In this document: one piece after another, positions 22,166 to 32,946 of the stretch
Layout of the letters: each line of letters begins with the position of its first letter
Numbering within the stretch: position 1 is the stretch's first letter
The notes under the pieces: generated by a model
What the model saw: the letters and a program-made list of their open reading frames with translations, nothing else
Told to the model about the DNA's origin: nothing
Databases searched by the model: none
Position numbers and translations under genes: made by a program
From: Elephas maximus indicus
Lineage: Eukaryota; Chordata; Mammalia; Proboscidea; Elephantidae
Length of the DNA stretch: 64,000 nt
Direction of reading: 5' to 3'
Assembly (NCBI RefSeq): GCF_024166365.1
Contig: NC_064827.1
Coordinates: 50,186,635-50,250,634, forward strand

Positions 22166-22328
22166 GGGAGCCCTGGTGGCACAGTGGTTAAGAGTTTGAC
22201 TGCTAACCAAAAGGTTGGCAGTTCAAATCCACCAGCTGCTCCTTGGAAACCCTGTGGGGTAGTTCTATTCCGTCCTATAGGGTCGCTATGAGTTGGAATC
22301 AACTTGACACAATGGATTTGGTGTTTTC
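22166..22328 (+). mobile_element. AfroSINE, full length
   Basis: GGGAGCCCTGGTGGCACAGT head, GCAGTTCAAATCCACC, TCCTATAGGGTCGCTATGAG and a tail ending ACAATGGATTTGGTG. The overlapping open frames on both strands are SINE shadows. Confidence 0.93.
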
Positions 22329-23544
22329 TACACTGATATCTTCCATAATCTCTGGATCTGCCTGTGAAGGTGAGAGAGAACTGATTGAGTTTGGGAACCA
22401 CCCTTTTACTGAAGTAACACTGTAAAAAAAAAAACACTGTGGGAGGCAGTTATTCATGGTGGGGAAAGTGACCAGACATTGGAAAAGAAAGGCAAGTTAT
22501 CCTTTAGCTAGGATGAGAAACAGATCCCAGTTTTAGTTTCTACTCTAAAACTGTCATGTAATGTGAGTTTCTTAACCACTCTTTTCTCAACATTCCCCAT
22601 GTAGATTGAAGCAACAATATACTGAATCTACTTATCCCAAATGGGTACTAAAAAATGTTCTACGTGAAGCCCTGTTTCCACGATCTCTGTCCCCACAAGA
22701 GCTATGCATCAGCATACCTGACATGCTCAAACTCTGAAATTGCTTAACTTAACAAAGCACAATCTTTCTTACCTGCTGCTTTTTTCAAAACCTCTAAAAC
22801 TAAGGCTCTCTGCCTATATAAATCCATCCAGCAACACCCACATCTGATTTGATTCAACTTTTCAGTGTTGACTGCATTTGATTCGCTTCCCCCTCTATGT
22901 CAACTCCCTGAGTGCTGCCTCCTCTAGTATCCTAGATTCCTTCTTGACGTTTTGCCTCAGAGCCAATCTCCAACCCTGGAACATCCTCACTGTGCCCCTT
23001 CCCAGTTCCTTTCCAAACCACGAAGTCCTGCTAAAGGAGGATGCAGGTCTAGACAGGTAAGGCAAAGTCCATATACCACATGATACTTTTCTATCCTTTA
23101 AAAATATTATTCTCTTCTATTTTATTTTTGATCTGCTAATTATCTTTTTAATACACTCTCAAAAGTGGTTTAGTTGGTGCTCAAGCTAATACAGTAAGTA
23201 AATCCAGAAATTAGAACCAAGTTTAGAAAAATAGCATCCCCTGAAAATGAAGCCAGAAAAGACTAACAGCCTGAAAGAGCTTAGGTGTCCACAGGCAAAA
23301 CCATTCTGCAGCAAAGGACACTGAGGCTTAGAGAGTAATACGTGAGCCAAGATTCAACTCATGCCTATACTCCCAGTAAGCTACACTGGCTTCTTTCACA
23401 GTGACCAAGGATTTGACAAAGAAATAACAAGATGATATAGAAGGTCGTAACCAAATTATATATGAAAAGATTCATGGGAGAGCAAAAAGGAGAAAGGATG
23501 AACTTAATGGATATTTCTATCAAATGTGGCCACAATTTAATAAA
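22329..23544. other. Unassigned unique DNA
   Basis: No recognisable gene, RNA or repeat, apart from short A-runs. A possible decayed promoter-like CTATATAAATCC lies near 22813 but has no supporting transcript signal. Confidence 0.4.
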
Positions 23545-24080
23545 CTTTTTTGGGTGGATAACAGTTTTATTGAGATGTAATTCACATATTCTACAACTCA
23601 CACACTTAAAGTGTAGAGTTTAATGGTGTTTAGTATATTCACAGAGTTTTGCAGCCATCAACACAATTTTGGATTATTTTCATCATCCCACAAAGAAACC
23701 CCATACAAATTAGCTATTACCCTCAATCCCCTCAGGCGCCCCACCCCAGCCCTAGGCAGATGATAATCTTTCTGTCTATACAAATTTGTCTATTCCAGAC
23801 ATTTTTTATTATAGCCATCCTAGTAGGTATGAATTAGTATTATCACTGTGGTTTTGATTTGCGTTTCCCTGATGACTAATGATGTTGAACATCTTTTCAT
23901 GCGCTTATTGGCCATTAAGATATCTTCTTTGGAAAAATGCCTATTCAGATCCTCTGCCCATTTCTTAGTTGTCTTTCTATAGAATAGTTCTCTCCTGATA
24001 ATCTACATAAAGTTTTAGAGATATATTGATGAATTATCATCTGTTATTTCCAATTCTCTTGTTATTTTCAGTATTATTTT
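23545..24080 (-). repeat. L1M 3' end, antisense
   Basis: GGATAACAGTTTTATTGAGATGTAATTCACATA, TTTTGCAGCCATCAACACAATTTTGG, GGTTTTGATTTGCGTTTCCCTGATG and CTTTGGAAAAATGCCTATTCAGATCC are familiar reversed landmarks of old mammalian LINE-1. Confidence 0.85.
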
Positions 24081-24297
24081 TCTTCATTACATGGCTATGT
24101 CCATTGCAGATAAGCTGGAAAAATGCAAATAAGTAAAAAGAACATTAAAAGTAACCAAAACTTTTCCATCAAGAGATGTCCTGTTACTATTTTTATGTAT
24201 AGCATTTTAGTCTTTTTTCTGTAGGGAAATAGACAAATTTTTGTGAAAATGGTAGCAGCCTCTACATACTGCTTTGTAATATGTATTTCTCCTTTTG

Positions 24298-25612
24298 TTT
24301 TTAAACATTTCACTGTGCTTCAGGTGAAAAAGTTTACACAGCAAATTAGTTTCTCTTTCAATAATTCATACACAAATTATTTTGTGACATCGGTTGCAAT
24401 CCCTGCAATGTGTCAGCACTCTCCCCTTTTCCACCTTGGGTTCCCCTTTTCCATTTGTGCTGGTTTCCTTGCCCCTCCCGACTTCTGATTTTTGCTTTTG
24501 GGCAAATGTTGCCCTTCTGGTCTTGTATAGTTGATGGTTCGCAGGAGCACATTCCTCACACGTGTTATTATTTTATAGGCCAGTCTTTTATTTGCCTAAA
24601 AGATGACTTCCAGGAGTGGCTTCAGTTCCAAGTTAGAAGGGTGTCTTAGGGCAATAGTCTCCAGGGTTCCTCCAGTCTCTATAAGACCAATAAATCTGGT
24701 CTTTTTTATGGATTTGAGTTTTGTCCTACATTTTTCTCCCATTCTAACCGGGATCTTCTATTGTGTTCCTGGTCAGAGTAGTGGGTAGTGGTAGCCAGGT
24801 ACCAGCTAGTTCTTCAGGTCTTAGGCTAGTGGAGACTGTGGTTCCCATGGTCTATTAGTCCTTTGGACTGCTTCCTTGAATCTTTGGTTTACTTCACTCT
24901 CCTTTGCTCTAGATGGATAGTTGTATCTTAGATGGCCACTCGTAAGCCTTTAAGACCTCAGACGCTACTCACCAAACTAGGATGTAGAACATTATCTTTA
25001 TGAACTATATTATGCCAATTGACCTAGAAGATCCCCAAGACTGTGGTCCTTAGCCTTCAAGCCCAGTTACTCAGTCGCCCAAGATGTTTGGTTCTATCTA
25101 AAAAGTTTCCGTAACTGTGCCCTCTGTGCTCTGTTATATATATGAATATACATGCAGTGCATACAAATATGTATGTAGAAATATCCACAACTATATTTTT
25201 ATATGCACATGGGTGTACTCCCATATGACCTTCAACACCTATTTAGCATATATATTTACCTATATGTCCACTCACAAATTGTTGTTACTACTGTTGTTGC
25301 AGGATTGTGTAAGTTACAGTATTTACCACCGTTGCCCTTTGTTCTTGTGTACCTTTCAGCGTCTTCCTTTGCCTTGGTCACGTTCTGCCATTGTCCTCCA
25401 TATTGTGTACTGCCTTTCCCTTCACCAGAGTTAACACGTGTCTACTATCTAGTTTGTGATTCTCCCTCCCTCCCCTTCCTGTCCCTGGTAGCCACCAAAT
25501 AATATTTATTTCTGCGGGTAAACCTATTCTGGACTTTTTATAATAGTGGTCTCATACAATATTTGTCCTTTTGTAATTGACTTAGTTCCCTCAGCATAAT
25601 GTTTTGATTTTC
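24298..25612 (-). repeat. LINE-1 3' UTR of the element above
   Basis: It starts (plus strand) TTTCACTGTGCTTCAGGTGAAAAAG and includes GTCTTAGGCTAGTGGAGAC, GATGGCCACTCGTAAGCC, CCAAACTAGGATGTAGAAC and ATAATAGTGGTCTCATACAATATTTGTCC. These are the same landmarks as the other 3' UTR copies but more diverged. Confidence 0.85.
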
Positions 25613-25616
25613 ATCT

Positions 25617-25670
25617 CTTGGGTCGCTATGAGTCAGAATTAACTTGAGGGCACTGGGTTTTGGGTTTAAT
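25617..25670 (+). repeat. AfroSINE tail fragment
   Basis: GGGTCGCTATGAGTCAGAATTAACTTGAGGGCACTGGGTTTTGGG is the SINE/RTE-type tail alone, a very short 5'-truncated insertion within the LINE-1. Confidence 0.8.
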
Positions 25671-25950
25671 AGCTAATGATCATGAGCATCTCTTCATGTT
25701 TTTTAGCTGCCTGAGTTTCTTCTTTGTTGAAATGTCTGTTCATGTCCTTTGCCCAATTTTAACTGGATTGCTTGTCTTTTTGATGTTGAGGTGTTGAAGT
25801 TTTCTATAAATTTTAGAGATTAGGTCCTTGTCAAATAAGTTGTTGCCAAAATTTTTTTCCCCAGTCTGTAGGTTTCTTTTTACTCTTTTGGTAGAGTCTT
25901 TAAGTAAGATTAAGTATTTAATTTTTAGGAGGTTTTGCAGGATATATTAT
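25671..25950 (-). pseudogene. LINE-1 ORF2 C-terminal scrap fused behind ORF1
   Basis: On the minus strand, immediately after the ORF1 C-terminus, the sequence reads DSTKRVKRN, KDLISKIYRKLQHLNIKKT and then TKKKLRQLKNMKR in shifting frames. It corresponds to the 2810-3000 region of the other LINE-1 copy. The following C-terminal part (QPLWK onward) is also missing. It marks the junction of the internal deletion. Confidence 0.8.
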
Positions 25951-25954
25951 TCTT

Positions 25955-26968
25955 GGTTGGCAGTTTTTTTCTTTCAAGGTTTTATATATGTCACCCCATT
26001 GCCTTCTTGCCTGCATGGTTTCTGCTGGATAATCAGAGTTTAGTCTTATTGTTTCTCCTCTGTATGTGATTTTTTGTTTTTCTCAAAACTGCTTGCAGGA
26101 TTTTTTCTTTGTCTTTGGTTTTAGCGAGTATGATTTTGATATGCCTTGGTGTTTTTCTTTTGGGGTCTATCCTATATGGGGTTTATTGAGCTTCTTGGAT
26201 GGTCAGCTTTTCATCATTCATGATATTAGGGAAGTTTTCTGTCGGGAATTCTTCAATGATCGTCTCTGTGTTTTCTGTTTTCTCTCCCTGATCTAGATCT
26301 CCAATCACTTGCAAATTTTTGCTTCTGATTGTATCCCACGTAATTCTCAGGGCTTCTTTATTCTTTTTTCTGATTTTTCCTCAAACAGAGTTGTATCCAA
26401 GTGTTTGTCTTCAATTTTGCGGAGTCTGTCATCCATCATTTCAAATTTGCTCCGCAGCCCTTCTATGACACTGTCCATTTCTGCAATCTTGTTTATCTTT
26501 TGAATTTCTAATTGTTTTTGAATGATTTCTAGTTGTGAATTTATTTTGGCATTTTGTTCCTGTACTACTTTCCTGAATTGTTCCATTTTTTTTGCCCGTA
26601 TTATCCATGAATTTGTCTGCTGTTTCCATAAACTTGTCTATTTTTTCCTCATTTTTGTCTGCTTTTTACTTCAACTCTTGGATTGCTCTGAATATTAGAG
26701 ATTTGAATTCCCTGTCAGGGAATTCTAGTGCCTTTTCTTCTACTGGAAAGTCATCTGGTGTTTTATTTTGGATGCCTACTGGAACCATTCTGTCCTGTTT
26801 TTTTAAAATATGTTTTGATATTTCCTGCTGTCCTCAGGACATTTAGTAGTTATTTTCTTTGTTTCTTGATTATAGATTTGCTTGTTTTTGTCCTGCTTTT
26901 TTGTTTTATTTGCTTATGTCTGAGTAGGTGGGCTGTGCATTCTTTGTTGTTTGCTCATCTGTAGTCAT
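25955..26968 (-). pseudogene. LINE-1 ORF1 (RNA-binding chaperone), broken
   Basis: ORF1p of LINE-1 is a trimeric coiled-coil RNA chaperone with an RRM and a C-terminal domain. On the minus strand an ATG at 26968-26966 opens MTTDEQTTKN. A coiled-coil stretch (MEQFRKVVQEQNAKINSQ onward, 26586-26347) follows, then an RRM-like NLQVIGDLDQGE and PRHIKIILAKTKDKEKIL. In another frame there is a MQARRQWGDIYKTLKEKN-like C-terminal domain and PAK. The order and length (about 330 codons) fit ORF1p. Stops near the start (after YSDISK), in the middle (after TIQEAQ) and at least one late frameshift make it non-functional. Confidence 0.85.
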
Positions 26969-28660
26969 GATACTTTTCATCTCCTTGTCCAAAGGGCAGG
27001 GCCAGTCATACAAGCTATGGTGCAGCAGGGCAGGTCCAGCTGAAGGGGAGGGGCTGGGACAGGCTGTTTGTGGCACATACTAGGGCCAACAGGGCAGGCC
27101 AGGAATCAGTGCTGGGCAAGTTCCAGTAGGCCATGCCTGTGGTGCTCGGGGGTGTGCTGCTCAGTGCATGGTGCAGGTAGGCAGGAAAGAGGGGGGAGGT
27201 TGTAATGTGTGGAGCTAATAAGCGTATGGGAAAGAGGAGAGAGAAACAGGAGCCAAAAGCAAATGAGCAAAGAAAGAAAGAAAGAAAAAGAGTGCTAAGG
27301 GAGCTTGCCACTGGAGTAGATAGATGAGAAATCAAGAAGTAGAAAAGGGGGGAGAAAAGAAAAAGGGAAAAAGAAAGAAAAAAATAACTAGATGAAAATT
27401 TGGAAAAGCAAATCCCCCAGGAGTCCCAGAGTCCCACCACTGGGGCTGCTAAGACTGGGGAAGTGGCTTCCAGGCTATGCAGTATAGCCTGACTAGAGGG
27501 GGTATAGATGTCACACAGCACCAGGTATTCAGGAGCCAGGAAAGAAGATAAGTGTAGAGAGATGGGAACTGAGAAAGGAAGGAGGGAAGGAGAAAAAGAA
27601 AGAGAAAAAGAGAGCGACAAGAACAGGAAGGAAGAAAGAAAGAAAGAAATGCTCCCAGCGATCCCACCTATGTAGCTGCGCAGATTGGGGAAGTGGCTCC
27701 TAAGCCGTACAGTGCAGCCCGGTTAGAAAGGGCTCCCAAGCTGCTAAAAGAGAACAAACAAAACAGAGCAGAACAGAACAAAGAAAAAAAGAAAGAAAGA
27801 AAAAAAGGCCAGGAATCCCACCAGCGTGATGTCCTGGGCCAGGGGAGTTTCAGGAAGAAGCAAAGATGGCACACGGAGCCAGGTGTTCCAGAGAAAGGAG
27901 GGGGAGGTGATAGAAGGCACAGAAGAAACCAAAAGAGACGGAAAGAACCAACACCAGCTCCGGAGTCCAGCCAGTGTGTGGGGGGCGAATCTCAACAGCC
28001 TGAGGCCAAAGCAGTTGCTTCCCAGCCAAGAGACTGCAGCTAGTGGGAAGCAGAGGAGGCCGTAGTGGAGGGGTGGGGGAAGAAGGGGGAGGGTTAGGAA
28101 AGAATATATTGCTCGTTACCTGGGTGCTCTGTCTCCTGCTGGGAACTTTGTGAAGCTGTTTTTTCGTACTCCCTGTCTGCCGATCTCCAACATGGATGGG
28201 GCGAATCCAAGCAGCTTGGACGCTACACTTCCTGGCCAGCTTAGCCACCACAGCCAGACAAGAAGCTTGGAGGTAGAGCAGCACGGAGAGAATGGGGGGT
28301 GGGAAAGCACGTATCGCTGGTTACGGGGTGCTCTGTCTCCTGCTGGGAGTTCCGGGAAGCTGCTTTCCGGTGCTCCCTGCCTGCCGATCCCCGGCAGGAG
28401 TTCAAGATGGCGGATCGGTGCTGCATTACCTGATGGGGCCCTCCACACGTGTGTCTCTTCTCTGTCCTCTGTTAGCTTCTTATTTCATTCCGTGCTTGGC
28501 TAAGTTCTTTATCTCTTCATTTGACACTTCAGGTTCCAGGAATGATGTTTATCTCTGTTTTACTTGGTTTTTCGGTTCTTTGCTGAGGAGGGACGACGTG
28601 GTGCTTTTGTCTATGGTGCTATGTTGGTTGGAAGTCCTTTTTTCTTTTTTTTTAATGTAT
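26969..28660 (-). promoter_or_regulatory. LINE-1 5' UTR-like region with degenerate tandem units
   Basis: It lies upstream of ORF1 and is purine-rich on the plus strand. Two clear related units contain GTGCTCTGTCTCCTGCTGGGA at 28124 and 28328 (spacing 204 bp), with a partial third (GGGGCGAATC at 27981 and 28198). A second pair, GGGGAAGTGGCTTCC / GGGGAAGTGGCTCC, sits at 27457 and 27687. Tandem promoter-bearing monomers in LINE-1 5' UTRs are known in rodents. Long open frames here are compositional artefacts. Confidence 0.6.
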
Positions 28661-28742
28661 TTGTTGGCTGTGTCGGAGATAGTTGACTACTCAATGGATG
28701 TCACATGGTTACCATTATCTGAAAAGGAGGTTGGATATATAA

Positions 28743-28829
28743 TTTTTGGCTAGACATATTACTGTACCTAATAAAATTGGAATTTCTGTTAGTGAAGAAG
28801 AAAGGTACAGCAATATGTCTAGCCAAAAA
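28743..28829. other. Near-perfect 26-bp inverted repeat (hairpin)
   Basis: The left arm 28743-28768 (TTTTTGGCTAGACATATT..) and right arm 28804-28829 (ending ..ATATGTCTAGCCAAAAA) are complementary at 25 of 26 positions, around a 35-base spacer. It could be a tiny DNA-transposon remnant, an RNA hairpin, or a recombination product. No larger element is evident around it. Confidence 0.85.
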
Positions 28830-29239
28830 GCACACAATTCTGGACAATGAGATTTAAGTCCATGTCATTGGTGGAACTTCCATAAACGCATGTTAAAAGG
28901 GGTCAGCCACCTTTCAGTCTACTTCCACTGGTCTTCATTTCTTCTTTAAACACCTAGGGTAATAATCTGCTCTTCCATTATACCCTTTTCTCCCTATATC
29001 CCATGTAACTTTTCTCTCTTTAATACCTCCCCATCTCACTTCCCTCTCATGTCAACTAAAAAGCTAAACCCTTGCTTGCTGCCCCTACCACCAACTTGAG
29101 CAAAATGTCATAGTCATAGAACTATGCTTCATCACTGCCTTGCTCTTGCTAGTCCCAGTCTTTCTGAACTTCTTTCAATTTCTCAATTAAATGAGGCTCT
29201 CCTTTTCCTCCTAATCCTCACATATGCAGTTCTCTCAAT
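28830..29239. other. Unassigned unique DNA
   Basis: No gene or repeat recognised. Confidence 0.45.
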
Positions 29240-29480
29240 CTAGAATGCTGTTAACCCAAGATGATCAATTGAAAAACTGTTAGAACTGATAAGAAAGCTT
29301 AGTAAGGTGACTGGATACAAGAATTGAAATGAAAATCAAGAGTTTCCTGAAAATCAGCAAAAACTAACACAAAAATGTTACGTAAAAAGATGTTCCCGTT
29401 TACAATATCAACCAAAACAAAACAAACAAAAAAAAATTCTTAGTAATAAATCTAAACAAAAGTGCAAGACCTGTGTTTAA

Positions 29481-29948
29481 GAACACAACAGAGAATCCCT
29501 GAAGGAGCAGGAGGACAGTGGGATGCAGACCTCAAGTTCTCTTAAAAAGACCAGACTTAATGGTCTTACTGAGACTAGAAGGACCCTGGAGGTCATGGTC
29601 CCCAACCCTTCTGTTAGCTCAAGAGAGGAACCATTCCCAAAGCCAACTCTCTTCAGACAGGAATTGGACTGGACTATAAGAGAGAAAATGATACTGGTGA
29701 GGAGTGAGCCTCTTAGATCAAGTAGACACATGAGACTATGTGGGCAGCTGCTGTTTGGAGGGGCGATGTGAAGGCCAAGGGGGACAGAAGCTGGCTGAAT
29801 GGACACAGAAATACAGGGTGAAGAGGAGTGTGCTGTCTCATTAGGGGGAGAGCAACTAGGAGTATATAGCAAGGTGTATATAAGTTTTTGTATGAGAGAC
29901 TGACTTGATTTGTAAACTTTCACTTAAAGGACAATTAAAAAAAAAAAA
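29481..29948 (+). mobile_element. 5'-truncated LINE-1 3' UTR with target duplication
   Basis: It begins GAACACAACAGAGAATCCCTG and ends TTGTAAACTTTCACTTAAAGG..AATT plus an A-run. It is flanked by AAGACCTGTGTTTAA at about 29466-29480 and again from about 29950. The minus-strand frame at 29477-29923 is the antisense 3' UTR frame seen in other copies. Confidence 0.92.
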
Positions 29949-30742
29949 AGACCTGTGTTTAAAAACAAACAAAACTTTGGTCAAAGGTTTTAAAAGTTTA
30001 TCCATCTAACTGAATAGAAAGAGAGACATTCTTTGTGGCATGGGTGAGAAAACTCTAATATAATGATGTTCTTTTTGCCCAAATGAAATCTTTACATTTC
30101 AAGGCAACTCCATTCAAAATCCCAATGGGATTTTTTTTTTTTTTTACACAGAACAGAAGATTCTAAAGTTCGTTTGATTGACTGTGGCATTGTTCGTTAA
30201 CAGCAAATGACTGGAAACTATTTAAATGTGCATTCAGAGGGAATAGGATACTATGTAGTTATTAAAAAGAATGAGGCAGGACTATAAATATTTACGTTGA
30301 AATATCTCCAAGATCTATTGTTAAGTGAAAAAAAGAGCAAAGCACAAAACTGAGTGTACAATATGCTACCATCTGCACCAAGAAGGTTGGGATGTATTCA
30401 TATAGAGTGTTTCTGGAGTGATACAGAATAAGCTTGTAAAGGAGGTTTCCTCTAAGAAGAGAACTTTGGAAACCAGGGTCATGGGTGGGCGGGGGAACTC
30501 ATTCTTCACATATCCTCTGTATGCTTTGTCATCATGTGCATGCATTAATTAAAAAGAAAAAGAGTTACATGAAACAAGTTCAGCTGGAAGGGTAGAGGTG
30601 CAAGAATAGTCATAAATACTCTGAGAAAGAAGACAGACTTACTCAGCCAAATTTCAAAACGTATCATAGAACTACAGTAATTAAAACTCCGTGAAATAGA
30701 TAATGAGACAAAAAAGACCAATATATATTGTATTAGTCCAGA

Positions 30743-30828
30743 AGCTCTATGGGCTAGTTCTACACAGTCCTATAGGGTTGCTGTGAGTTGGAATTGACTC
30801 GACAGCAATGGGGCTTTTTTTTTTTTTT
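30743..30828 (+). mobile_element. AfroSINE 3' half with target duplication
   Basis: GCTCTATGGGCTAGTTCTACAC through GAATTGACTCGACAGCAATGGGG and a T-run. Flanked by ATTAGTCCAGA at 30732-30742 and 30829-30839. The 5' half was lost on insertion. Confidence 0.93.
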
Positions 30829-31141
30829 ATTAGTCCAGATCCTCCAAGAAGCAGACACCAAGATGGAATTAAATGTGCAAGAGATTTATTGAGGGAAATT
30901 TCTGTGAAGAAAAATGGGGAAAGAGTGGAAGAGACTCGGAGAGCCATTAGACTACAATTTTAAGTCTGACCCCCGGAAAAGGTTAGCGGGCAAACCTCAG
31001 AAAAAGATATCCAAATGATCACTAAACCTATGAAACATTGTATTTCTCATTATTAATTAGGAAAACACAATTTAAAATAATGGGGTATCACTTTTAATTA
31101 TCCATGCAGGCAAATAAATTGATGACACCTAGTATTGGTGA

Positions 31142-31321
31142 GGTCCCTGGGTAGCACAGTTTGCATATAACTACTAATTTAAAATTTGGCAGTTTGAACC
31201 CACCCGTACGCACCCCAGAAGAAAAGCCTGGTGACCTGCTCTCTGTAAAGATTACAGGCTTTAAAACCCTGTGGGACAGTTCTACTCTGTAACACATGGG
31301 GTCACCATGAGTCAAATCAGT
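31142..31321 (+). mobile_element. AfroSINE, long variant, with target duplication
   Basis: GGTCCCTGGGTAGCACAGTTTGC head, long-type body (CCTGGTGACCTGCTCTCTGTAAAGATTACAGG), tail GGGGTCACCATGAGTC. Flanked by TAGTATTGGTGA (31130-31141) and TAGTATTGGAGA (31322-31333). Confidence 0.9.
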
Positions 31322-31857
31322 TAGTATTGGAGAGAGGTAGAGACAAAAGCACTCAGATACTTCGTTAGAGGAAATGTAAACTGGTGCAGCTTTTTAGGAA
31401 GAAAATTGACAGTGTTCATCAAAATTTCAAGTGCCCATGTATCTTAATTTGGAAATTCCAAATCTAGAAATGTGTCCAACAAAAAGATTCACACATACAC
31501 ACAAAGATATATAAAGAAGGATGTTTAGTGTAGGCAACGCTCGTAGAAGCAAAAAACTGTATCCAACCTAAATGTTTGTCATCAGCAGAATATTGAAGAA
31601 ACAGGATATAAGTGATTGTGGTTACTAGCAATGTATTGCATATAGTAAATGACTGTACTTACGTACAAGGTATTACATGTTATGGAATACTATAAAACTA
31701 TGGTATCATTAAAAAGCAAAGAATAGTTTCATATGTACTAATATGGGAAGATTTCCAAGGTATTAAGTAAAAGAGGACTGTGCTTAACCATTTTATAATG
31801 ATTGTTTTTCCAAGTGGGAAGGACGTGAATTCGGGTGGGGGACAGAGGTTAGACTGC

Positions 31858-32278
31858 TGTGGGTTGAATTATGTCCCCCAAAAAAGGTATCTTGAAGCTC
31901 TAACCCCTGGTACCTATCAATATGAACTTGTTTGGAAATAGGATCTTTGAAGATGTTATCAGTTAACATGAGGTCATACTGGAGTCAGGTGGGTCCTAAA
32001 GCAATCTGAGTGGTGTCCTTATATAGGAGGAGAAGAGGCACAGAGAAAGAGGGAGGACAGACATGTAACGATGCATCTACAAGCTAAGGAACACCTGGAG
32101 CTGCCAGAAGCTGAGAGAGACGAGAAAGGATCTTCTCTTATAGATTTGGGAGCAATCATGACTAGGCTGACACGTTGATTTGGACTTTAGCTTCCAGAGT
32201 TGTGAGACAATAAATTTCTGTTGTTTAAGCCACTCGGTTTGTGGTATTTTGTTATAGTAGCCTTAGTAAACTAATACA
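31858..32278 (+). mobile_element. MLT1 solo LTR
   Basis: TGTGGGTTGAATTATGTCCCCC, ATGAGGTCATACTGGAGTCAGGTGGG, GATGCATCTACAAGC, GTGAGACAATAAATTTCTGTTG and AGTAAACTAATACA follow the MLT1 consensus from end to end, 421 bp. AATAAA is within the 3' part. It carries no retroviral genes. Confidence 0.92.
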
Positions 32279-32420
32279 GTGGCCAAAGTGACCAGAGAGC
32301 ACAGGAGGTTAGGGTAGAAGAGCCTATGAAACTCACCTGTGGAAGGGATCTAGGGCAGGAGTCTGCCTTGGCTTTGTCCAGTTTGTTTGGTCAAGCCTTG
32401 TAGTGGGCCTGCCGTAGCAC

Positions 32421-32585
32421 CAAACCAAAAACCAAACCTGTACCCGTTGAGTAGATTCTGACTCCTAGTGACCCAATAGGACAGGGTAGAACTGCCTCAT
32501 AGGATTTCCAAGGAGCGGCTGGTGGATTTGAACTGCCAACCTTTAAATTAGCAGCTGAGCTTTTAACCACTGTGCCACCAGGGCT
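32421..32585 (-). mobile_element. AfroSINE, full length, with target duplication
   Basis: Antisense copy flanked by CCTGCCGTAGCAC (32408-32420) and CCTGCCTTAGCAC (32586-32598). Complete from tail to the head complement CACTGTGCCACCAGGGCT. Confidence 0.94.
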
Positions 32586-32704
32586 CCTGCCTTAGCACAG
32601 CCTGCTAAAAAGTGGTGCATAGGCCAGATACTTCGCTACGTATCACTCTAGACGCATGATAAGTGGAAGAGAACTTGGAATGCCATGGCCATAGCATGTG
32701 GATA

Positions 32705-32830
32705 GACCTCAGGTTAGGAGCCAGGAAATATGGGTCCCAGGAGCCCCTGCCCTCCCACTCATCAGCTGTGTAACCTTTAGCAAGTTTCTTTCCTCTCTAA
32801 GACTCTCATCTTCATGATGACAAAATTTGC
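32705..32830 (+). repeat. MIR SINE remnant
   Basis: ATCAGCTGTGTAACCTTTAGCAAGTTTCTTTCCTCTC and CTCATCTTCATGATGAC fit the MIR core. Confidence 0.72.
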
Positions 32831-32946
32831 CTACCAGTTAATCTTTAAGTTTCCTTCCAACCTAAACATTCCATAGTTAATATATGCCTAGAATTTGTCT
32901 CCTGGATAAATCTTTGTTTCCTTCCAACTCTAATATCCTACAGTTA

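Larger units (their letters stand above)
24298..28660 (-). mobile_element. Internally deleted LINE-1 (HAL1-like): 5' region + ORF1 + 3' UTR
   Basis: Read on the minus strand it has a GC/purine-rich 5' region (28660-26969), a broken ORF1 (26968-25955), only a short ORF2 C-terminal scrap (about 25950-25670), and the 1.3-kb 3' UTR ending in the A-tail complement at 24298. Nearly all of ORF2 (endonuclease and reverse transcriptase) is absent. That is the half-LINE arrangement known from HAL1 elements, though a later deletion would look the same. Confidence 0.75.
29240..31800 (+). repeat. Old LINE-1 (L1M) ORF2/3' region, host to several insertions
   Basis: Decayed ORF2 landmarks include AAAACTGTTAGAACTGATAAG...GGATACAAGAATTGAAATG at 29271-29330, CAACTCCATTCAAAATCCCAATGGGA at 30105-30130, ATCATAGAACTACAGTAATTAAAAC at 30664-30688, and the terminal region 31320-31770. 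It is interrupted by LINE-1 29481-29948, AfroSINE 30743-30828 and AfroSINE 31142-31321. It may comprise more than one original element. Confidence 0.65.

Noticed and set aside
22813-22826. TATA-like CTATATAAATCC as a promoter
   Set aside because: Isolated in AT-rich DNA with no CpG, exon or transcript support.
27015-27620. 201-codon minus-strand frame
   Set aside because: Ser/Leu/Phe/Pro-rich translation of a purine/pyrimidine-biased LINE-1 5' region; no domain and no start context.
28292-28753. 153-codon plus-strand frame with hydrophobic segments
   Set aside because: It lies antisense over the LINE-1 5' region and runs into the hairpin; hydrophobicity comes from T-rich sequence.
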